A stretch of 64,000 nt of DNA from Allobosea sp. Root483D1 (GCF_001429505.1 NZ_LMJW01000001.1:359248-423247); one strand, 5' to 3'. Counted from the first letter of the stretch, positions 45,059 to 55,555 are shown. Program-made: numbers and translations. Notes: generated from the letters alone by a model not told the origin.

Positions 45059-46351
45059 TCAAACCAGCCCGACCGGCCGGCCGACGGCTTGGACGAGCAG
45101 CTTGCCCTCGCCAAACAGGCGCTGGGCGACGCGCCGGACATCGGCAAGCGTCACCGCGGCGAAGCGCTGGTTGCGGGTCTCGACGAAGTCCGGCTGCTCA
45201 CCGCGGATCGCGAGGCCGAGCAGTTCGCCCGCGATCTTCGGCGAGGTGTCGAAGCGCAGCGAATAGGAGCCGATCAGATAGCGCTTGGCCTCCTCGACCT
45301 CGTGCTCGCTCGGCCCTTCGCTGACGAGCTTGGCGATCTCCTCGCGGATCACGCTCATGGATTCGGCGACGCGGTCATTGCGGGTCGAGGTGCCGCCGAC
45401 GAAGAAGCCGCTCTGGCGCAAGGGGACCAGGCTGGACGAGACGCCGTAAGCGAGGCCGCGCTTCTCGCGCACCTCCAGGAACATGCGCGAGGTGAAGGCC
45501 GAGCCGCCGAGGATGTGGTTCAGCACGGTCGCGGCGATGAAATCGGGATCGTCCCACATTAGGCCGGGGCCGATGAAGCGCAGCACGGTCTGCGGCACGT
45601 CGAGATCGACGACATGGGTCTGGCCGAGATCGGCGATCGGCAGCGGGGCCGCCGGCTCGATGCGCGGGGCGCCGGCCGGCAAGGCGCCGAACAGGGCATC
45701 GAGCCGCGAGGCCAGCTCGCTCGCGCTGATGTCGCCGACCGCGACGACCTTGAGACCGCCGCGGGTGAAGAGGCCCTGCGTCAGTGCCTTCAACGCTGCG
45801 GGCTCGACCCCGCCGACGCTGGCGACATCGCCGCGTTCGGGCCGGCCATAGGCGTGGCCGGGGAAGGCCGCGGCGAAGAGCGCATTGCGGCAGACCACAT
45901 CCGGATTCTGCGCCTGGCGTTGCAGGCCGGCGATCACCTGCGCCTTGACGCGCGCCACCGCATCGGCGTCGAAGCGCGGGGCGTTGAGCGCGAGGCCGAG
46001 CAGTTCGAAGGCAACATCGCGATGCTGCGACAGGGTCTGAAGCTGACCGTGGAAATCGTCGCGGCGCGCATCGAAGGAGAGGTTGATGGCGTGGTCGGCC
46101 AGGCGACCCTGGAAGGCCTCGGCATCGAGATCGCCGGCGCCCTCGTCGAGCAGGCCAGAGACCAGATTGGCGCTGCCGGCGGCATTGGCCGGGTCGCGGT
46201 TGGCGCCGCCGTCGAAGGCGAAGTCGAGCGCGAGCAGCGGCAGGCTGTGCTCCTCGACCAGCCAGGCCTCGACGCCGCAGGCGGCGGTGACGCGCTGGAC
46301 GGCGAGCGAAGGACCGGGAGAAGCGGAGGCGGGAGCAAGCGAAGCGTTCAT
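45059..46351 (-). CDS. M16 family peptidase homologue without HxxEH
   Basis: The 430-residue protein has the two-domain M16 fold ([31 protein letters not shown] in the place of the zinc helix, and [10 protein letters not shown]). The HxxEH zinc motif is missing, so it is probably the non-catalytic partner of the M16 peptidase encoded just upstream, as in mitochondrial processing peptidase-like pairs. The C-terminal half has [16 protein letters not shown]. The ATG at 46351 has GAGGA at a perfect distance; a TTG at 46357 is less likely. mutL follows. Confidence 0.9.
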   Translation of the reverse strand: MNASLAPASASPGPSLAVQRVTAACGVEAWLVEEHSLPLLALDFAFDGGANRDPANAAGSANLVSGLLDEGAGDLDAEAFQGRLADHAINLSFDARRDDFHGQLQTLSQHRDVAFELLGLALNAPRFDADAVARVKAQVIAGLQRQAQNPDVVCRNALFAAAFPGHAYGRPERGDVASVGGVEPAALKALTQGLFTRGGLKVVAVGDISASELASRLDALFGALPAGAPRIEPAAPLPIADLGQTHVVDLDVPQTVLRFIGPGLMWDDPDFIAATVLNHILGGSAFTSRMFLEVREKRGLAYGVSSSLVPLRQSGFFVGGTSTRNDRVAESMSVIREEIAKLVSEGPSEHEVEEAKRYLIGSYSLRFDTSPKIAGELLGLAIRGEQPDFVETRNQRFAAVTLADVRRVAQRLFGEGKLLVQAVGRPVGLV

Positions 46352-46405
46352 CGGCAATCCTCGACGGCGGACCGGAGCCCGCCCGTAATGGCTTTAAGCG
46401 CAGTA

Positions 46406-47701
46406 TCAGGCAGCGGCCGGCAGCAGCAGGCCGGTGACCGAGCGGTCGGGCTTGAGATAGCGCCGGACTGCCTCGGTGACCTGCTCGCGCGTCACCGCCT
46501 CGATCCGCTGCGGCCAGAGCAGCACGTCCTCAACGGTCTCGCCGACGGCGAGCGCCGAGCCGAAGATGCGGGCGAGCGAGGACTGGCTGTCGCGGGCGAA
46601 GACCGTTTCGGCCACGAGGCGGGTACGGGCGCGGGCGAGCTCGAGCTCGGTCGGTCCCTCGGCGATGAAGGCTGCGAGCGCGGCATCAAGCCCTGCTTCG
46701 AGCGCCGTCATCGCGACACCCGGGCGCGGGCTGACCGAGAGCTGGAAGGTCGAGCGGTCGACCATCGAGCCCATGAAATAGGCGCCGGCGCCGGCAGCGA
46801 GCTCCTGCTCGACGCAGAGCTTGCGATAGAGCCGCGAGGTCGTGCCGCCGCCGAGGATCTCGGCCGCCAGCTCGAGCGCGAAGGCCTCGTCGCGCTGTGC
46901 CGAGACATAGGTCGGCGCCAGCCAGGCCCGGCGCAGCGAAGGCTGCTGGACGCGCGGATCGTTGAGGGTGACGCGGCGCGCGGCGCGCGGCTCGGGCTCG
47001 GCAGGACGCTTGCGGCGAGGGGCCTCGCCGTGGGCCGGGATCACGCCATAGGTCTCCTGCGCGAGGCGCAGCACCTCACCCGGCTCGACATCGCCGGCGA
47101 CGACCAGGATGGCGTTCTCGGGCGTGTAGAAGCGCTGGTAATAGGCGAAAGCGTCGTCGCGCGAGAGTTCCTCGATCTCGTGCTCCCAGCCGATGATCGG
47201 CGTGCCATAGGGGTGGTGAGCGTAGAGGGCGCTGGAGAACTCCTCGCCGAGCTGGGCGGCCGGATCGGCGTCGACGCGCATGCGCCGCTCCTCCAGCACC
47301 ACGTCGCGCTCGGGCGCGACCACGCTCTCGTCGAAGGCGAGGCCGGTCATCCGGTCGGCCTCGTAATCCATCATCGCGCGCAGATGCTCCTTCGGCACGC
47401 GCTGGAAATAGGCGGTGTAGTCATAGGAGGTGAAGGCGTTCTCCTGGCCGCCATAGCCCGCGACGATCTTCGAGAACTCGCCGGCCGGCCATTTCGCCGT
47501 GCCCTTGAACATCAGGTGCTCGAGGAAATGGGCGATGCCGGACTTGCCCGCCGGATCGTCACCGGAGCCGTTACGGTACCAGACCATATGCGTGACGACA
47601 GGCGCGCGGTGGTCGGGCGCGACCACGATCTCGAGCCCATTGGCGAGCTTGTAGGATTCGATCTGGCTGGCTGCTTCGGCGGGAGCGATGTGCACCGTCA
47701 T
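46406..47701 (-). CDS. M16 family zinc peptidase (catalytic)
   Basis: The 431-residue protein has the M16 zinc motif HFLEH (H58, E61, H62), the GSGDDPAGKSGIAH approach and downstream Glu in VVLEERRMR. A second domain contains LCVEQELAAGAGAYFMG. Alone or with the inactive partner encoded downstream, it would degrade peptides in the periplasm or cytoplasm; no signal peptide is seen. The start at 47701 gives the expected N-terminus (MTVHIAPAEA). It starts the M16-M16-mutL unit. Confidence 0.93.
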   Translation of the reverse strand: MTVHIAPAEAASQIESYKLANGLEIVVAPDHRAPVVTHMVWYRNGSGDDPAGKSGIAHFLEHLMFKGTAKWPAGEFSKIVAGYGGQENAFTSYDYTAYFQRVPKEHLRAMMDYEADRMTGLAFDESVVAPERDVVLEERRMRVDADPAAQLGEEFSSALYAHHPYGTPIIGWEHEIEELSRDDAFAYYQRFYTPENAILVVAGDVEPGEVLRLAQETYGVIPAHGEAPRRKRPAEPEPRAARRVTLNDPRVQQPSLRRAWLAPTYVSAQRDEAFALELAAEILGGGTTSRLYRKLCVEQELAAGAGAYFMGSMVDRSTFQLSVSPRPGVAMTALEAGLDAALAAFIAEGPTELELARARTRLVAETVFARDSQSSLARIFGSALAVGETVEDVLLWPQRIEAVTREQVTEAVRRYLKPDRSVTGLLLPAAA

Positions 47702-47741
47702 GACCTTAAAGCTCCTGCGGATCGCGAGGTCTAGAAACGAA

Positions 47742-47771
47742 CCGGCTCGGGCCCGCATGGACCCGAGCCGG
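47742..47771 (-). terminator. hairpin between the secreted protein gene and M16 genes
   Basis: CCGGCTCGGG (47742-47751) and CCCGAGCCGG (47762-47771) form a perfect ten-base stem with a ten-base loop, 70 bases after the stop of the upstream minus-strand gene. On the minus strand the following bases are TTCGTTTC, a weak T-tract. Confidence 0.6.
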
Positions 47772-47841
47772 AAAAAGGGCTCGTTCTTAGATAGGCCGGC
47801 TGCGCCGGAAAACCAACGCAGCAAGATCCGATCGCTGACGC

Positions 47842-48498
47842 CTATTCGTAGACCTTCTGGCCGGTGAGGAATTCGCGCTGGCCGACCGCCTGCTTGTCCT
47901 CGCGCGGGCCAACCGCGCCCGGGCCGAGCGCGGCGGTGCCGGCCGGGCGGCGATAGCCGGTCGGCGGCTCGTGCAGATAGCGACGGGACGGCTCGGTGCC
48001 ATAGGCGAGGTTGGAGGTATCCGTCGACGCCTGGCGGGCCGCCATCTCGCGGCCGATGCGGATCGGGCCGATCTGGTTGTTGCCAGTGTTGTGATCCTCG
48101 GCGACCCCTTCCGGGCCGTTGCCGCGCCCGGTCACGCGGCCGCGGCGCAGCTCTTCCTGCGACAGCAGCGGCCTGGTGTTGGCGCGATAGGACTCGGTGT
48201 TCTGGAACAGGATGTTGGAGCTGTCGCGCTCGGCCTTGCGGCGGGCGACGTCCGGGTCATCAGGCCAGGCGGCGCTGCGGTTGGCGCCGGCTTCCTGCGG
48301 CTTGGGCAGAGCCGAGGACGGCGGCACGACCAGCGGGGCCCGCTGCTTGTAATCGATGTCCGCCTTGTCGCGGCCGAACAGACCCATGCCCTCAACCAAA
48401 TTCTTGAAGAGCATGCCTTCCTGGGCGAAAGCAGGGGTCGTCGCCAGCAGCAGGCCGCCAGCGAGCAGCACGTGCGAAGCGCGAATCCGATAAGCCAT
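47842..48498 (-). CDS. exported protein of unknown function
   Basis: The 218-residue product has a signal peptide (1-25, AFAQEG). The mature part is hydrophilic, with few predicted structures, charged KRD-rich stretches, a Pro-rich segment near 55-65 (VVPPSSALPKPQ) and repeated GxG at 123-130. It resembles Hyphomicrobiales hypotheticals found between lspA and M16 genes, but no function is known to me. It may be a periplasmic or cell-envelope protein. It ends 140 bases before the M16 gene. Confidence 0.75.
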   Translation of the reverse strand: MAYRIRASHVLLAGGLLLATTPAFAQEGMLFKNLVEGMGLFGRDKADIDYKQRAPLVVPPSSALPKPQEAGANRSAAWPDDPDVARRKAERDSSNILFQNTESYRANTRPLLSQEELRRGRVTGRGNGPEGVAEDHNTGNNQIGPIRIGREMAARQASTDTSNLAYGTEPSRRYLHEPPTGYRRPAGTAALGPGAVGPREDKQAVGQREFLTGQKVYE

Positions 48499-48663
48499 CT
48501 ACCTCTCCATCCCGATACCGGCCACGTCATTGAACGAACGACGCGGCGAAAGCATGGCGGGCCTTTTAACCCATATCCGGCAAAACGGGGAGCCCTTTTG
48601 CCGAATTGCCGTAAATGACCTGTGGCCGGCCGGTACTCTGGAGGCCCATGAATGCCCCTCAGC

Positions 48664-48706
48664 CCTCATCCTGAGGAGCCGCGCAGCGGCGTCTCGAAGG
48701 ATGAGG
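48664..48706. repeat. palindromic repeat ('cctcatcctgag' family)
   Basis: CCTCATCCT (48664-48672) and AGGATGAGG (48698-48706) are perfect arms, with GAGGAGCCGC/GGCGTCTC inside. It is a common alphaproteobacterial repeat located just after the lspA stop, where it could stabilise the message end. Confidence 0.8.
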
Positions 48707-48733
48707 CCCAAGAGCCGAATAAGCGTTTGATCT

Positions 48734-49222
48734 TCAAGTCGCCTTGGAGCGGTCCGCGCTTGGCCTCAGCGACTCCCAGAGCAACCCGAGCACGCCGAAG
48801 ACGATCGCCGCGTCGGCGATGTTGAAGATGTACCAGCTGAACGTGCCGACATGGACATGCACGAAGTCGACGACAGCGCCGTAGACGATACGATCGAGCC
48901 CGTTGCCGAGCGCGCCGCCGATGATCAGCGCCAGGCTCACCACGGTCAGCCTGTCGTCGGAGCGCCACATCCAACGCCAGAGCCAGATCGCCGCGACAAT
49001 CGAGAGCACGACCAGCGCCCAGCGGCCGATATCGGTCGACTGCTGGAACAGGCCATAGGAGATGCCGCGGTTCCAGGCGAGCACGATCTCCAGGAAGGAG
49101 GCGAGCTGGAACGGCCCCTCCTCGGCCAGCCTGAGGCCGAAGAGCAGCCAGAGCTTCAGCGCCTGGTCGAGCACGAAAACGAGCGCGACGATCAGGGCGC
49201 CGAGGCGGCGCGTCGGTGTCAT
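48734..49222 (-). CDS. lspA: lipoprotein signal peptidase
   Basis: LspA cleaves signal peptides of diacylglyceryl-prolipoproteins in the inner membrane. The 162-residue protein has four transmembrane helices and both catalytic Asp regions, [21 protein letters not shown] and [12 protein letters not shown]. The ATG at 49222 lies inside the overlap with the ileS stop (ATGA), so it is coupled to ileS as in many proteobacteria. A start at 49327 would add an Arg-rich leader within ileS and is rejected. Confidence 0.96.
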   Translation of the reverse strand: MTPTRRLGALIVALVFVLDQALKLWLLFGLRLAEEGPFQLASFLEIVLAWNRGISYGLFQQSTDIGRWALVVLSIVAAIWLWRWMWRSDDRLTVVSLALIIGGALGNGLDRIVYGAVVDFVHVHVGTFSWYIFNIADAAIVFGVLGLLWESLRPSADRSKAT

Positions 49223-52200
49223 GCTGCGCGCCCGAGCTCGCGCAGCGCCTTGGCGTCGCGCGGCGTCACCTCGGGGAAGCCGGGCTCGGCCGTCGCCGGA
49301 TCGAAATACTTCCAGGAGCGGGCGCATTTGATGCCGGAGGCGCGCGCCGGGACAACCGCGACACCGGGCACGTCCGGCAGGCGGAAGGCGTCGGCCGGCC
49401 CCTCACCGTCCGCGATCTTCGCACCGGAGATGATGCAGATCTCGGCGAGGTCGAGCCCGCTCAGCGCCGCGCGCAGGTCGGGATCGGCGATGTGGACGAT
49501 CGGCGCCGCTTCCAGCGAGGAGCCGATGCGCTTGGCGGCACGCTCCAGTTCGAGCGCACCGGTGACGACGCGGCGCACGCGGCGGACCTTGGCCCAGCGC
49601 TCGGCCAATTCGGGAGCGAGCCAGGCGTCATCCGCCTTGGCGAAGAGCTCGAGATGGACGGAAGCCTCGCCGGCCTTGGCGTCCGGATAGCGCTCGAGCC
49701 AGGCCTCCTCGGCGGTGAAGACCAGGATCGGCGCGAGCCAGGTCGTCAGGCAGCGGAAGAGATGGTCGACGACGGTGAGCGCGCTCTTGCGGACATGGCT
49801 GGAGCGCGGATCGCAATAGAGCGCGTCCTTGCGGACGTCGAAATAGAAGGCCGAGAGCTCGGTGTTCATGAACTGCGAGAGCAGGGTCACGACCTTCTTG
49901 TAGTCATAGGTGCGATAGGCTTCCTCGACCTGCGGGCCGAGCTCGGCGAGACGGTGCAGCATCAGCCGCTCCAGCTCCGGCATCGAGGCCGGATCGGAGA
50001 CGCGGATCTTCTCGTCGAAATGAGCGAGCGTGCCGAGCATCCAGCGCATGGTGTTGCGCAGCTTGCGATAGGTCTCGACGAAGGTCTTCAGGATCTCCTT
50101 GCCGATGCGCAGATCGTCGGAATAGTCGGCAGCCGCGACCCAGAGGCGCAGGATGTCGGCGCCGCTGTCCTTGATGATGTCCTGCGGGGCGGTGACGTTG
50201 CCCTTCGACTTCGACATCTTCTCGCCCTTCTCGTCGAGGCAGAAGCCGTGGGTCAGCACCACGTCGAAGGGCGCGCGGCCGCGCGTGCCGCAGCTTTCGA
50301 GCAGGCTCGAATGGAACCAGCCGCGATGCTGGTCCGAGCCTTCGAGGTACATCACCTTGTCGCGGCCGCCGTCGACGACGCGATGAGTCTTGAGGTCGGC
50401 GCGCTTCTCCAAGGTGAAGGCGTGGGTCGAGCCTGAGTCGAACCAGACGTCGAGCACGTCGGTGACGCGCTCGTACTTGGCCGGGTCGTAGCCCTGGGAC
50501 TTCAGGAAGCGAGCCCCATCGTGGTCGGTGAACCAGGCGTCGGCCCCCTCCTGCTCGAAGGCCTCGGCGATCGCGGCGTTGACCTTCTCGTCGACCAGGA
50601 TCTCCTTGCTCTCCTTGTCGACGAAGACGGTGATCGGCACGCCCCAGGCGCGCTGGCGCGAGACCACCCAGTCCGGCCGGTTGGCGATCATGCCGTTGAT
50701 CCTGTTCTCGCCGGCGGCGGGAACCCATTCGGTCTGCTTGATCGCCTTGAGCGCGCGGTTGCGCAGCGTGTCGGCATTGCCGCCGGCGGTCGGCGCCGGT
50801 GCTGCCGGATCGGGCGCACCGGCATCGCCATAGGACTTGTCCATGGCGATGAACCATTGCGGCGTGTTGCGGAAGATCACCGGCTTCTTCGAGCGCCAGC
50901 TATGGGGATACTGGTGCTTGAGGCGGCCGCGCGCGACGAGGTTGCCGGAGGCTGCGAGCGCCTTGATCACGACCTCGTTGGCATTGCCCTTCTCGCCCTT
51001 GTCGGTGATGACCTGCGCGCCCTCGAAGCTAGGCGCCTCCTTGGTAAAGCGGCCATCGGCGTCGACGGTGTAAGGGATCCTCGTCTCGATGCCGCGTTCG
51101 GCGAGCATCCGGCCATTGGCCGTCCAGACGTCGAAGTCCTCGCGGCCGTGGCCCGGCGCGGTATGGACGAAGCCGGTACCGGCATCGTCGGTGACATGGT
51201 CGCCGTCGAGCAGCGGCACGTCGAAATCGTAGCCCTGGCCGCGCAGGGGATGGGCAGCGGTCAAGCCGGCGAGATCGCCGGCAGCAACGTCGCGCACCAG
51301 CTCGTAAGCCTCGACCTTGGCGCTCTTGAACACCGACTCGGCAAGGTTCTTGGCCAGCACATAGCTCGCGCCGACCTTGGCCCAGTTGCCTTCGGGAGCG
51401 GCAGTAATCCGGTAGAGGCCGTAGGCGATCTTGTTATGGAACGAGATCGCGCGGTTGCCCGGGATCGTCCAGGGCGTCGTCGTCCAGATGAGCACCGCTG
51501 CGCCGGAGAGCGGGCCGGAACCGAGCACTGGGAACGCCGCGAAGATCGTGTCGCTGGTGTGCTCCTCGTATTCGACCTCGGCCTCGGCCAGCGCCGTCTT
51601 CTCGACCACCGACCACATCACTGGTTTGGAGCCGCGATAAAGCTGGCCGTTCTGCGCGAATTTCATGATTTCGCGGGCGATCTGCGCCTCGGCGCCATAG
51701 GCCATGGTGAGATAAGGATCGTCCCAGTCGCCCTCGACGCCGAGGCGCTTGAACTCGTTGCGCTGGATGTCGACCCACTTCTCGGCAAAGACGCGGCATT
51801 CCTTGCGGAACTCGACGACCGGCACGTCGTCCTTGTTCAGCCCCTTGGCGCGGTACTGCTCCTCGATCTTCCACTCGATCGGCAGGCCGTGGCAGTCCCA
51901 GCCCGGCACGTAGTTGGAATCGTAGCCGAGCATCTGCTGCGAGCGCGTCACCAGGTCCTTCAGCACCTTGTTGAGCGCGTGGCCGATATGGATGTTGCCG
52001 TTGGCGTAGGGCGGGCCGTCATGCAGGACGAAGCGGTCGCGGCCTTGGCCGGCTTCGCGCAGCTTGCGGTAGAGGTCCATCTTGGCCCAGCGGGCGAGCA
52101 ATTCGGGCTCGCGTTGCGGCAAGCCGGCGCGCATCGGGAATTCCGTCTGCGGCAGGAACAGCGTCTGCGAATAGTCGGTGGTTTCGGGTTTTTCGGTCAT
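49219..52200 (-). CDS. ileS: isoleucyl-tRNA synthetase
   Basis: IleRS charges tRNA-Ile. The 993-residue class I synthetase has the HIGH motif in [12 protein letters not shown] (about 69-80) and KMSKS in EKMSKSKGN (about 660), the CP1 editing domain between ([14 protein letters not shown]) and the C-terminal anticodon-binding domain. Length fits bacterial IleRS without a C-terminal zinc knuckle. It overlaps lspA by four bases. ribF lies upstream on the same strand, about 200 bases away. Confidence 0.97.
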   Translation of the reverse strand: MTEKPETTDYSQTLFLPQTEFPMRAGLPQREPELLARWAKMDLYRKLREAGQGRDRFVLHDGPPYANGNIHIGHALNKVLKDLVTRSQQMLGYDSNYVPGWDCHGLPIEWKIEEQYRAKGLNKDDVPVVEFRKECRVFAEKWVDIQRNEFKRLGVEGDWDDPYLTMAYGAEAQIAREIMKFAQNGQLYRGSKPVMWSVVEKTALAEAEVEYEEHTSDTIFAAFPVLGSGPLSGAAVLIWTTTPWTIPGNRAISFHNKIAYGLYRITAAPEGNWAKVGASYVLAKNLAESVFKSAKVEAYELVRDVAAGDLAGLTAAHPLRGQGYDFDVPLLDGDHVTDDAGTGFVHTAPGHGREDFDVWTANGRMLAERGIETRIPYTVDADGRFTKEAPSFEGAQVITDKGEKGNANEVVIKALAASGNLVARGRLKHQYPHSWRSKKPVIFRNTPQWFIAMDKSYGDAGAPDPAAPAPTAGGNADTLRNRALKAIKQTEWVPAAGENRINGMIANRPDWVVSRQRAWGVPITVFVDKESKEILVDEKVNAAIAEAFEQEGADAWFTDHDGARFLKSQGYDPAKYERVTDVLDVWFDSGSTHAFTLEKRADLKTHRVVDGGRDKVMYLEGSDQHRGWFHSSLLESCGTRGRAPFDVVLTHGFCLDEKGEKMSKSKGNVTAPQDIIKDSGADILRLWVAAADYSDDLRIGKEILKTFVETYRKLRNTMRWMLGTLAHFDEKIRVSDPASMPELERLMLHRLAELGPQVEEAYRTYDYKKVVTLLSQFMNTELSAFYFDVRKDALYCDPRSSHVRKSALTVVDHLFRCLTTWLAPILVFTAEEAWLERYPDAKAGEASVHLELFAKADDAWLAPELAERWAKVRRVRRVVTGALELERAAKRIGSSLEAAPIVHIADPDLRAALSGLDLAEICIISGAKIADGEGPADAFRLPDVPGVAVVPARASGIKCARSWKYFDPATAEPGFPEVTPRDAKALRELGRAA

Positions 52201-52397
52201 TGATCCGGCTCGGGCAAATGCGACAGGCGGGCCAGCTCGGCTGGCGCGGCGCCTCTCGGCGAAAAGATCAGGGAAAGCGACGCAACCCCGGACTGCGCAA
52301 GCGCCCGCGCATCAGCGCGGGGCGGCAGCCGGGCCGGTAATTCGCCGAGGCGGGACGAGATGCGGAGCGGACATCAGCGGCTTCTAGCAAAGGGGGC

Positions 52398-53381
52398 TCA
52401 GGGAAGGAAGGCCGGTGTCTTCGCCAGGATGTCGCGTGCACTCGCGCTGTCGGCATCCATCTGGGCAATCAGTGCTTCAAGAGAGTCGAATTTCGCCTCG
52501 CCGCGCAGGAAGGCGGCGAAGGCGACATCGACGGTCTTGCCATAGAGATCGCCGGAAAAGTCGAAGACGAAGGTTTCGAGCTTGGGCGCACCATCGTCGA
52601 AGGTCGGACGGCTGCCGAAGCTGGCGACACCGTCGCGCCAGGCGCCATCGATCTTGATCCTGACGGCATAGATGCCGAAGCGCAGGCGGCAATCGCGGGG
52701 AAGGTGCATGTTCGCGGTCGGGTAGCCGAGATCGCGGCCGCGCTTGTCGCCATGAGCGATCTCGCCGCGCACGAACCAGGGCCGGCCAAGCAAAGCGGCA
52801 GCGTGGTCGACATCGCCGGCTTCGAGCGCTGTGCGCACCAGCGTCGAGGAGACGGGTTCGCCCTGGAAGGCGAAGGGCGGCACCACAGTAACGGGGATGC
52901 CGGCATGACCGGCGCGCGCCTGCAGCATTTCGGGAGAGCCGGTGCGGCCCTTGCCGAAATGGAAATCGTAGCCGCAGACGAGGCCGGCGGCGCCGAGCTG
53001 GCCGAGCAGCAGCTCGTCGACGAAGGCCTCGGCCGGAATGCCGGCAACCGCGCGGTCGAACGGCACGATGAAGCTGAGGGTGAGCCCGAGTTCGGCGAGG
53101 AGCGCGACCTTGATCGGCTCCGGCGTCAGCCGGAACACAGGCTGCTCGGGCCGAAACAGGGTGCGCGGATGCGGCTCGAAGGTCAGCGCCGCGGCCTGCG
53201 TTCCCTGCGCTATCGCCATCTCGCCGGCGACACGCGCGAGCTCGGCATGGCCGCGATGGACGCCGTCGAAATTGCCGAGCGTCAGCACCCGGCCGCGCAG
53301 ATCGGCCGGCACCGGCTTGCCGGGTTCGAGGACGAAGGCAGACCGCGCATCGGATCGCGCCGCCTCGGGGGATGAGGTCAT
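52398..53381 (-). CDS. ribF: bifunctional riboflavin kinase / FAD synthetase
   Basis: RibF makes FMN and then FAD. The 327-residue protein has the nucleotidyltransferase signature TLGNFDGVHRGHAEL near residues 34-48, FEPHPRTLF, FHFGKGRTG and ISSTLVR-like VSSTLVRTAL in the FAD synthetase domain, then the kinase domain with GRDLGYPTANMHLP. The ATG at 53381 is used; a TTG at 53390 would add three residues. It precedes ileS and lspA on the same strand, the usual order. Confidence 0.95.
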   Translation of the reverse strand: MTSSPEAARSDARSAFVLEPGKPVPADLRGRVLTLGNFDGVHRGHAELARVAGEMAIAQGTQAAALTFEPHPRTLFRPEQPVFRLTPEPIKVALLAELGLTLSFIVPFDRAVAGIPAEAFVDELLLGQLGAAGLVCGYDFHFGKGRTGSPEMLQARAGHAGIPVTVVPPFAFQGEPVSSTLVRTALEAGDVDHAAALLGRPWFVRGEIAHGDKRGRDLGYPTANMHLPRDCRLRFGIYAVRIKIDGAWRDGVASFGSRPTFDDGAPKLETFVFDFSGDLYGKTVDVAFAAFLRGEAKFDSLEALIAQMDADSASARDILAKTPAFLP

Positions 53382-53490
53382 GGAATGCAAGGTCGACGCC
53401 GGGAAGCCCCGGCCAGCGCCGTGTTTGGCCCCAAGCGGCAGGGAGCGTCAAGGGAGCAAGCACTCCCCCCGCTTGCGGTGGGGAGGGAAT

Positions 53491-53937
53491 TCAGGCCGGC
53501 GCCGCCGCGCGTGGCAGTGCCACCCAGGCCTCGCCTTCCAGCACCGCCTTGCCGTCGACCAGGCATTCGCAGAACAGCCGGGCCCGCCGGCGCTCCGCCA
53601 CGAGCTCGACCACCTCGACACGAGCGGTGACGACATCGCCGATCTTCACCGGCGCGAGAAAGTTGAGCGTCTGCGAGAGATAGACCGCGCCCGGCCCCGG
53701 CAGGCGCGTGCCGAGCAGGGCCGAGACCAGGCTCGCGGTCAGCATGCCATGGGCGATGCGCTGGCCGAACTTGGTCGAGGCGGCGTAGCGGTCGCAGAGA
53801 TGGATCGGGTTGGCGTCGCCCGACAGGTCGGCGAAGAGCGAGATGTCACGCTCCATCACCGTGCGCATCAGGCTCTCGCGCTGGCCGATGACAAGGTCCT
53901 CGAAGGCATGAACTTGATAGAGCGTGCTCGCCATCAT
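53491..53937 (-). CDS. MaoC family (R)-specific enoyl-CoA hydratase
   Basis: The 148-residue single hot-dog protein resembles PhaJ-type hydratases: FADLSGDANPIHLCDRYA (catalytic Asp and His, D-x4-H, about 36-52), FGQRIAHGMLTASLVSALLG and YLSQTLNFLAPVKIGDVV. Such enzymes hydrate trans-2-enoyl-CoA to (R)-3-hydroxyacyl-CoA, linking beta-oxidation to polyhydroxyalkanoate, or act on other acyl-CoAs. Two adjacent ATGs (53937, 53934) are possible. No polyhydroxyalkanoate genes are adjacent. Confidence 0.9.
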   Translation of the reverse strand: MMASTLYQVHAFEDLVIGQRESLMRTVMERDISLFADLSGDANPIHLCDRYAASTKFGQRIAHGMLTASLVSALLGTRLPGPGAVYLSQTLNFLAPVKIGDVVTARVEVVELVAERRRARLFCECLVDGKAVLEGEAWVALPRAAAPA

Positions 53938-54216
53938 CGGTCAGCTCTCGCAACTGCAGCACGGTGGAGCACCGCCTGCATCCGGAAACGAGCGGAGAGC
54001 GTCCCATAGTTCGCTGCATCGCACCATTGAACTTTGGTGCCTGTTGCCCTGTTCACCCTTCCGCCAAAGGTAGTATGCCGTTAGGTCACTTCTGGACCGG
54101 GTTAACGGCTTTGAAACGCCGAGCGCCTATCAGAATTGACCTAAGGTCGCTGCTCTGCGAGAGCGGCGCGCGTCGGCGCCGCAAGCGCCGCGGACTACTG
54201 GCTTTGGAGCGCCGTC

Positions 54217-54600
54217 ATGGCTGTCGACCCGTCAATGCCGATTCTGGTGGTGGACGACTATCAGACGATGGTGCGGATCATCCGGACCCTCCTGAAGCAG
54301 CTCGGCTTCGAGAATGTCGACGACGCCTCCGACGGCAATGCCGCGATCGCCAAGATGCGCGACAAGAAATACGGGCTGGTGATCTCGGACTGGAACATGG
54401 AGCCGATGACCGGCTACGAGCTGCTGCGCCAGGTCCGCAACGAGGCTGAGATCGCCGAGACGCCGTTCATCATGGTGACGGCGGAATCGAAGACCGAAAA
54501 CGTCATCGCCGCCAAGAAGGCCGGCGTGAACAACTACATCGTCAAGCCGTTCAGCGCGCAGACGCTGAAAACCAAGATCGAGGCGGCCTGCGCCGCCTGA
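54217..54600 (+). CDS. CheY-like single-domain response regulator
   Basis: The 127-residue receiver has all CheY residues: D13-D14, phospho-acceptor D58 (VISDWNM), T88 (MVTAES) and K110 (IVKPF). The sequence is very close to true chemotaxis CheY proteins, including NMEPMTGYELL. No output domain is present. Chemotaxis or another motility role is likely. GGAGCGCCGTC before the ATG supports the start. No other che genes lie next to it; the chemoreceptor at 11.9 kb is far away. Confidence 0.95.
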   Translation: MAVDPSMPILVVDDYQTMVRIIRTLLKQLGFENVDDASDGNAAIAKMRDKKYGLVISDWNMEPMTGYELLRQVRNEAEIAETPFIMVTAESKTENVIAAKKAGVNNYIVKPFSAQTLKTKIEAACAA

Positions 54601-54634
54601 GGCGTCTCGCCTCCGCTACAACCCAACGCGCGAA

Positions 54635-54670
54635 GTCATCCCGGCCGAAGCGAAGCGTAGCGCCGGGTTT
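54635..54670. repeat. partial palindromic repeat ('gtcatcccggc' family)
   Basis: GTCATCCCGGC (54635-54645) and GCCGGGTTTC (54662 on) form half of the alphaproteobacterial repeat seen at 35194 and 32105, with a degraded right arm. It lies between the converging receiver and HAD genes. Confidence 0.55.
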
Positions 54671-54697
54671 CATTCCAGAGCCGCACCCCGAAGCTTC

Positions 54698-55555
54698 TCA
54701 CCAGGCCAGATGCGGCATGGCGTAGTCGGGCCGGTGGCTCTGCCGGCCGAACCAGCCCTGCAGCGCTTCATTCGTCATGCCCGCCATCTCGCCGGCATGG
54801 ATACCGGCCACGCACATCAGCGACGCCAGGCCATATTGGGCCGCACCGGCGATGTCGGTGCGGATGGCGTCGCCGACCGCCAGGATGCGTGCCTTCTCGA
54901 CCGTCTCGCCGCGCAGCTCCTGGCCGAGGCGAATGGCGAGATCGTAGATCGGCGCATGCGGCTTGCCCGCATAGATCGCCTTGCCGCCGATCTGCTCGTA
55001 GGCCAGGGCAAGCGAACCGGCGCAGGGCACGATGCGCCCCCCACGGTCGACGACCAGGTCCGGATTGGCGCAGATCAGCGTCAGGCCGCGACGGGCGAAA
55101 TCCGCGAGCTGCTCGGCATAGCTCTCGGCCGTCTCGGTCTCGTCATCGAAGAGGCCGGTGCAAACAATGTAGTGCGCCTCGGCAGAGCCGACGCGCGGCG
55201 CATCGAGCCCGGCCATCAGCGGCAGGTCGCGCGGCGGGCCGAGATGGTAGAGCGGCTCGCCGGCGCGCTGGGCGATCAGGTCGCGCGCGACGTCGCCCGA
55301 AGTGACGATCGCGTCGAAGGCGTCACCGGGGACGCCGAGCTTGCCGAGCTGGACCGCGATCTCCGAGCGCGGGCGCGGCGCGTTCGAGACGAGCACGACG
55401 GTGACGCCACCGGCCCGCATCCGGGCCAGTGCATCACAGGCCGCTGCGAAGGGGGCGACACCATTGTGGACGACGCCCCAGATGTCGCAGAGGCAGAGCT
55501 CGTACTGGTCGATGATGGCGGAAACACTGGACAGAAGACGGGTCGAGAACGGCAC
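54698..55555 (-). CDS. HAD-superfamily class IIA hydrolase (TIGR01459-like)
   Basis: The 285-residue protein has HAD motifs: DIWGVVHNG (motif I, first Asp of a DxWGxxH), LVSNAPRPRS (motif II), AGKPHAPIY (motif III Lys) and AVGDAIRTDIAGAAQYG (motif IV). It belongs to a family of NagD-like phosphatases, probably phosphatases of small phosphorylated compounds. A GTG at 55555, with GGAG upstream, is the likely start. It is followed on the same strand 82 bases away by the EAL gene upstream, a common pairing in Hyphomicrobiales. Confidence 0.9.
   Translation of the reverse strand: MPFSTRLLSSVSAIIDQYELCLCDIWGVVHNGVAPFAAACDALARMRAGGVTVVLVSNAPRPRSEIAVQLGKLGVPGDAFDAIVTSGDVARDLIAQRAGEPLYHLGPPRDLPLMAGLDAPRVGSAEAHYIVCTGLFDDETETAESYAEQLADFARRGLTLICANPDLVVDRGGRIVPCAGSLALAYEQIGGKAIYAGKPHAPIYDLAIRLGQELRGETVEKARILAVGDAIRTDIAGAAQYGLASLMCVAGIHAGEMAGMTNEALQGWFGRQSHRPDYAMPHLAW

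Noticed and set aside
54095..54112. Possible CtrA site (TTAA-N7-TTAA) before the CheY-like gene
   Set aside because: The second half reads GAAA, with two mismatches to TTAA, so the match is too weak.
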